NCBI GenBank assembly: GCA_013397435.1
Contig: VZRG01001069.1
Coordinates: forward strand, 63,159-127,158
DNA from: Erythrocercus mccallii
Lineage: Eukaryota; Chordata; Aves; Passeriformes; Dicruridae
DNA: 64,000 bases
Reading direction: 5' to 3'
Part shown: positions 52,301-58,300 of the stretch, piece by piece
Position numbering within the stretch: position 1 is the first letter of the stretch
Layout: each line of letters begins with the position of its first letter
The notes under the pieces: generated by a model
What the model saw: the letters and a program-made list of their open reading frames with translations, nothing else
Databases searched by the model: none
What the model was told of the DNA's origin: nothing
Translations under genes and position numbers: made by a program

Positions 52301-55300
52301 AAATGTCAATGCAAAACCAGCAGAACTTTTAAATAAAAATCTTAGTTTCATACAGTAGAAAATTTATACATAGTATAAATTATACAGAGGTTGTAGATAA
52401 TACTGTTGGCTGTGGTAACTTGTGCCTGTTAAGTCTCCTTTGCCCTTTTTTTAGTGGCTGAGTTATATTATTAAAATTTTAATAAATGCAGCTCATATGT
52501 GCATTTTTAATGTCAATGAATATATTTCTTGCCCCTAAACCCACTAAAATTGTAGCACAAGTTTTATATTCCAAATTCAATGTAAATTGCTTTTTTAAAT
52601 TCACAGATATCGAATTGTTGGAAATAAAACCTCCATTTTGTTAGTATAGTAAAATCATTCACAGGTATTGCAAACCAGAATGTATTTAGGTTTTTTTTCA
52701 GTTCTCCCTGCTAGCCTGTATTTATAAACACCTAAGATCCATACTGCATGTTTCAAGTCTGAACCGATTAAATCAATGTGACATGCTGAGGCTGGGCCAA
52801 GTCTTGTCTAATCAGCAGTCAGCACTGTTGCTGTGGCATGAGGCTCCCAAAAACAGAAACACAAGAAGTCAAACAAGTAAGTGGAAGGGCACTAAAAGAA
52901 AAAGTGCTGCTAATTCCACTGTTGACTTTTTGTCTAATGGATTCTTGTTCCCAGGCCACACTAAGTAAAGCAACTGGCACGGGCTGTGTTCCTCCAGATG
53001 GCTCAGCAGTGACACACGTGGCCCAGCTGGGTGACAGGTGTTTGATTTGTGTTTAACAAGTACCTCACACAAGACAGATTTTTTTTACAGATACCAAGAA
53101 GCTAGTCAGCTAATATTTTTTCTTCAGAATTAACACCCCTTTCACTATGTTCCCTTTCTATTGTGAATGACAGCTCTCCTGATTGTCCTACACACATGAA
53201 AATAACATGATATTACTTTGAAATAAGACTCTTAACAAGAGAAATTAATTCATAATTAACTTTTTTTTATAGTTGTAACCTGTTACCTTTATACATGGAA
53301 GATGCACAGCATATTATTTGCAGCTATTGACAATAATATCTCAAGAAATAATTATTTAGCTGTCTGCCTTGCAGAATGAAAATTCACTTTAAAAGTATGA
53401 ATGGAAGGAGAATGCCAGACTTCTGAGCCATGGCCATTATACTCTATTAGTGTGTCTTCCCATAACATAACAAGATTTTGGGACTTTCTCAGACAGAGTA
53501 GCACAAACCTGGAGTAAAAGAAATTCCCTGTGCAGTGGAGCATACAGTATTGATAGAGGTGCACCCAAGGCTGTTAGGGAAGAGCAAGGGTGGGAAACTA
53601 ACAGATGGGAATTGTTTACAATGTGTACCGCGCTATTCCTTAATGAATTTTTGAAGCTTTGTTGTAAGCTGCATTACAGTACACTGCATAATTGGAGAGA
53701 GATTGTCTCAGTGGCAATCTGGGGGGTGGGAGGGGATTTTTTTTTTAATGAGAAGAAGACATTTGTTAATCAGTGCCATAATAGAGCTCTGCTAGCAAAG
53801 GCAGCAATGAAAATAAAAGAGTGGCAGGATGATTTTGCCAATCATCTTTGATTAATGGGAACCTAAGCAGGTAGGATGTGTAATATGAGAGTGGCTGTGG
53901 CCAGTTTTTCTTCCCCACACCATTTCTCCATACTTTGGTCTGAACATTTTTGTTTTCTGTTATCAAGTCCATGAACTGGAAAAAGGTAAAGCTTCAGGAT
54001 CTATTAAGAAAATGCGTGACTCTCTGCATGTGACAGTGTTGTACTGCCAGTGTTGTCAAAGAGCCAGAAGAAATACTACCCTCTAGAATACACTGTATTG
54101 GCATTACTTCTGCTGAACCACAGAAGAATGAGAAAGGAATTCAGCTGGAGAAATGGATGTCCAAGTGTTGTTGATTCTCTAAATAAACATTAAGCTTTAA
54201 AGAGAGGATGGCTAAAAACTCACACAAAAACCTTGCATCCCTCAGATAGGGGACAAGTTGCTTTCTGTCAGGCATCCCAGATGTAGTATGCAGAGTAAGC
54301 TAATAAGCTTCCAAGAGGTTAAGAAAAGGCCTGAAAGATAAAATTACAACCGTACTAGGATGAGATGTCATCATTACCTAGAGAGGTGCTCAGAATTTAT
54401 GGAAATGGAGACTTACCTTTAGGGAGTAGCTCCAGGACTCCTCTGCTGACAGTAGATCTGCTGATTCCAGGTTTCCAGGTTAGTCTGGGTGAGTTGGAGT
54501 ATAGATATGTGGTTGGTATATCCTGTTAATCTGTCTCAAAAACGCAGTAAATGTCAAAAAACACTGTTTTGGAAGTGAGGAGAGACGTTTCTTGGAAAAG
54601 CCTTAAAAATCTGTGTGTAAGTGGAGACCTGGAAACTGTACCTTGAACTGCTTTATTTATCAGTGGTTGAAAAGAGGTTTGCAGTTACAAGCACACCAAC
54701 AATATGGCATTTCAGGAAAAGTACTGATATGACAGTTCTTAGATTAGGAATTTCAGTCTATATGCAGTTCTATTTATTTCTGATTTACCCTTAATGATTA
54801 CTTTTTCTACTGCTTTTTTGTATTTCATATCTGTTAAACATTGAAGGTTAAACATTCATATCTGGTTAAACATTGAAGTTAGTATTTAATGATCTGTGGG
54901 ACTGATTTCTTTTAGTGTAAACTTACATTTGTACCAGCTGAGCATCTGACCTCTGAATCTTCAGATTGTGGAACTGGATAGCAATGATGATGATGATAAT
55001 AATTCTCTTATAAAGAATAGCTTCTGAGATGTAAGAGATTGACCAATGCTGTTTACATTCCTAATATAAACCTGGGGGTCCAAATATTATGTTTGGTATA
55101 ATAGTCATAATATGTTATATTATTTGAAAGACCTCAGCAATATGTTCATTATTGAATAATGCTTGTTAACATACATTTAGAATTATTGCATTTCAAATAT
55201 TATTTGAGTAAGGCCAATTAGATTACTTCCCAGTTCTGTTGAAACTTTAATAGGATTTGGATTTGCTTTAACACTATATTATGTTTGGATTAGCAATAAA

Positions 55301-58300
55301 TTAATAGATGGTGTGTAGGTCAGGCAATTTTCCTTTTGACAGATCTGCTGTAGGGGAAAAAACATAGTTGCAATAAACTATTATTTGTCCATCAGTATCA
55401 CTTCAAGATCACTTCAAACTATTTTCAATTGTGCTGCTACAGATAATGGAAATATCCAACTGGTTAGACTTAATTTTTCAAACTGCTTATCTATAAGACC
55501 TTATAAATATTTGAGAAATTTTTTTAGCCAGAAGCCTATTTGTATTTTCTTACTACTCTATGGGAAATGTGAATTTTACTTGCATTTTTTTATGTTCTGT
55601 GTACAATGTTGTAGGTCAAATCAACTGGATTGTTATCCGGCCCATGTTTAATTTCTGTCTGCCCTGCATTTTTAAGTTGTCACCTCTTCAAGGACATGCA
55701 GTAGCAGTGAATACTACTTGTAACTGCCAAAGGCAGAAAGAAAACCTACTGATAGCAGAGGCTCTGCTTCTGCTGATACGTTTTTGATGGCACAGAAACC
55801 AGTTCATGATGTCCCAAAGACTTCAGTCAGTTTATTACCAAAGAAAAAAGGGGAAAAAAGAAAAGAAGAAAAAAAAAGACAGTATATCTGGCTGTAGTTG
55901 TGCAGGACAATAAATGGAGTGATCCTTTCATCTTTAGACTATTGGGTAGAAATAATTTGTGGGAGGAAAATATAGAAACAAACTTTTGACTTCCGTACTT
56001 TATGTATGAAAATATGTTTTATATATTTGAATGTTGATATGGTTCATATATTTGATTATAGCTATTGTGTGAGTTGCATGTTTTTTGAGACATGCTCATA
56101 GCAAAAAAAGGAAACAATGCCGATTAAAGAGAGTGTAGTCTGGAGTAAGGAGTTTTGTGGCCATGTTCTCTGATGCTCTGAGCATCAGATTTTCAAGTGT
56201 CATTTAATTTGGAGTATATTACATCCAATTGCCTGAGGGAATAGGCAAATCGGTCTTGTCCCAAAGATGGGTAATGGGAATAAGGAAAAATTGGTGCCTT
56301 CTATACTCAGTCTTTGTTAAAATATGAAAATAAGATCAGTAGGGTTATTGCCATTTGCCTTTCTCTTAAGCAGTTACTTAACATGAGCCCTCTAACCTGC
56401 CCTGACCTCTTGGCCAAACCATGGTGTATCTGCTCCACTGCTGCTGTGGAAACAAGACAGAGCAAAGGAAATGAACTATTTACCTGTTACAAGCCCTTCT
56501 CCATCAGGCTATTTTAAGAGAGGATCTTATTCCTGCTCACATGGATCAAGTTTGTATCAAGGTTAGCACTGAGCAAGTACTCAGGAAGTGCTGGTAGCTC
56601 CGCAGTAACCAAGAGGGAATGAAAGGTTTGGTAGATGTAGTGAAGCCAAAATGTCATAATGTCCAGCAGAAACTTCTTGACACAATTAACCCAGGAAATT
56701 CAAGCTTTAATAAATACCTTTTGAATATATTTTTATGTAACTAATATTGTCTCAGATGATCCTATTTAAAGAAACAAGGAAATATTCCAGGAGGCTAAGA
56801 AAGGTGTCATATAATGGATTGTAATTGGTGTGGGATTTTTATCTGTTCAGGGCAAAGTTTTGCCCCTGCTGGTGGCTGTGCACTGGCTGGGTACGTGCTC
56901 CACAGGGGACAATGCTTCCCAAGCCCACTGACAGTACGTTGTTGAACATTCCGCTCCATTTCTGCAATGCTAAAAATAGTTGTCCTCATTTTAAAACACC
57001 AGGCTATTAGATTATTCCAAGGGTCTGGCATACTTAGACTAATGGAAGGCACATATCCATAAATTATCAAAACACTAAGTAGTGTTTGACCGTGCTGATT
57101 TTGCTTCTATTAAGATGAGTTTCCTTGCTAGTAACCCTGGAGTATCAAGCCTATTTTTTAAATCAAGCTACTGGCAGTGCCCCAGTAAATTTAAAAATAA
57201 AAATGTTTGGTTTCCATATTGAAAATGGAGAAGCATCTGACTGCTTCTTGGTGCCTGTGTCTTTTGTTTTTTTAATTTCACAGAATCATGTCTGAAAAAT
57301 GCTTAAAATATTTTACAGTAATTGTTTCTCTTTCCCAGCCTTGAAGAAAATCTCATGGACTTCCAGCATGTTTGCCATTATAAATCTTGTTAGTGCCTAA
57401 AATAGTCCAAATAGCAAAACACATTCCAAGTGATTGATAAAAGTTTCTTTCAACACTTGGGGCTTTTTGGTTCCTTTTCTTTTCCTTTTTTTTTTTTTGT
57501 GCGTGTTTGTGCGCGTGTTCAGATAATGTGATTCTTAATTCATTTTTTGCTACCATATCATTTGATAGTACAGGTAACAATGCTCCTCATAAAGTTCATA
57601 AGCTTATATAGCCTCTTATATAGCCTGTTAAGATAGCCTCTCCTTTTATTCTTTTTAGGGTATTTTTAGTGTGAAATTCCTTTATTTGGGGAGGGAAAAT
57701 AGCTAAATGTAGAACTCATGTATAAAAACTGATGTAAATGCATTCTAAGAAGGTTGTTACATACATGCATACAAAGCAAGTTACTCTACTTTCAAAACTT
57801 TTAAATATAAGCCAAATCTCTAATTTTAAAAGATGTTGCAATAAATAAATAAATTAAAAATATATTAAGGACCATGTTTATAAATACATTGCACATTTGC
57901 AAAACAGTTAAAGCAATCACAGCATCAATCATTTTAGATTTAATAAGAATAAATACTGATGGTATTGATGTGAAAGTGTATTTTTGCGTTGTTGTGCTGA
58001 AGAAATAATAATTTGTAGAGCACTGATTAAACAATGCAATACAAAAGACCTATGGCTTGTCCACATAAAAAAAAGAATGTGATTGTGTTTTGGGGGTGTT
58101 TCTCTAGCTTATTTTCTAGCTTTTTTATCCAATATAGCAGGTAAGATAAAATGTTATTATCTGCTAGCAGACTCTAAAGAATTTTTCACAATCCATCCTG
58201 TAAATCTAGAGAAAATAAAGGGCTAATGATTAATTAGAATTTTTCCCAGTATGTTGCCATGTATTGTTACAGGCGGGAGCTGGAAAGAAGATTTTGGAAT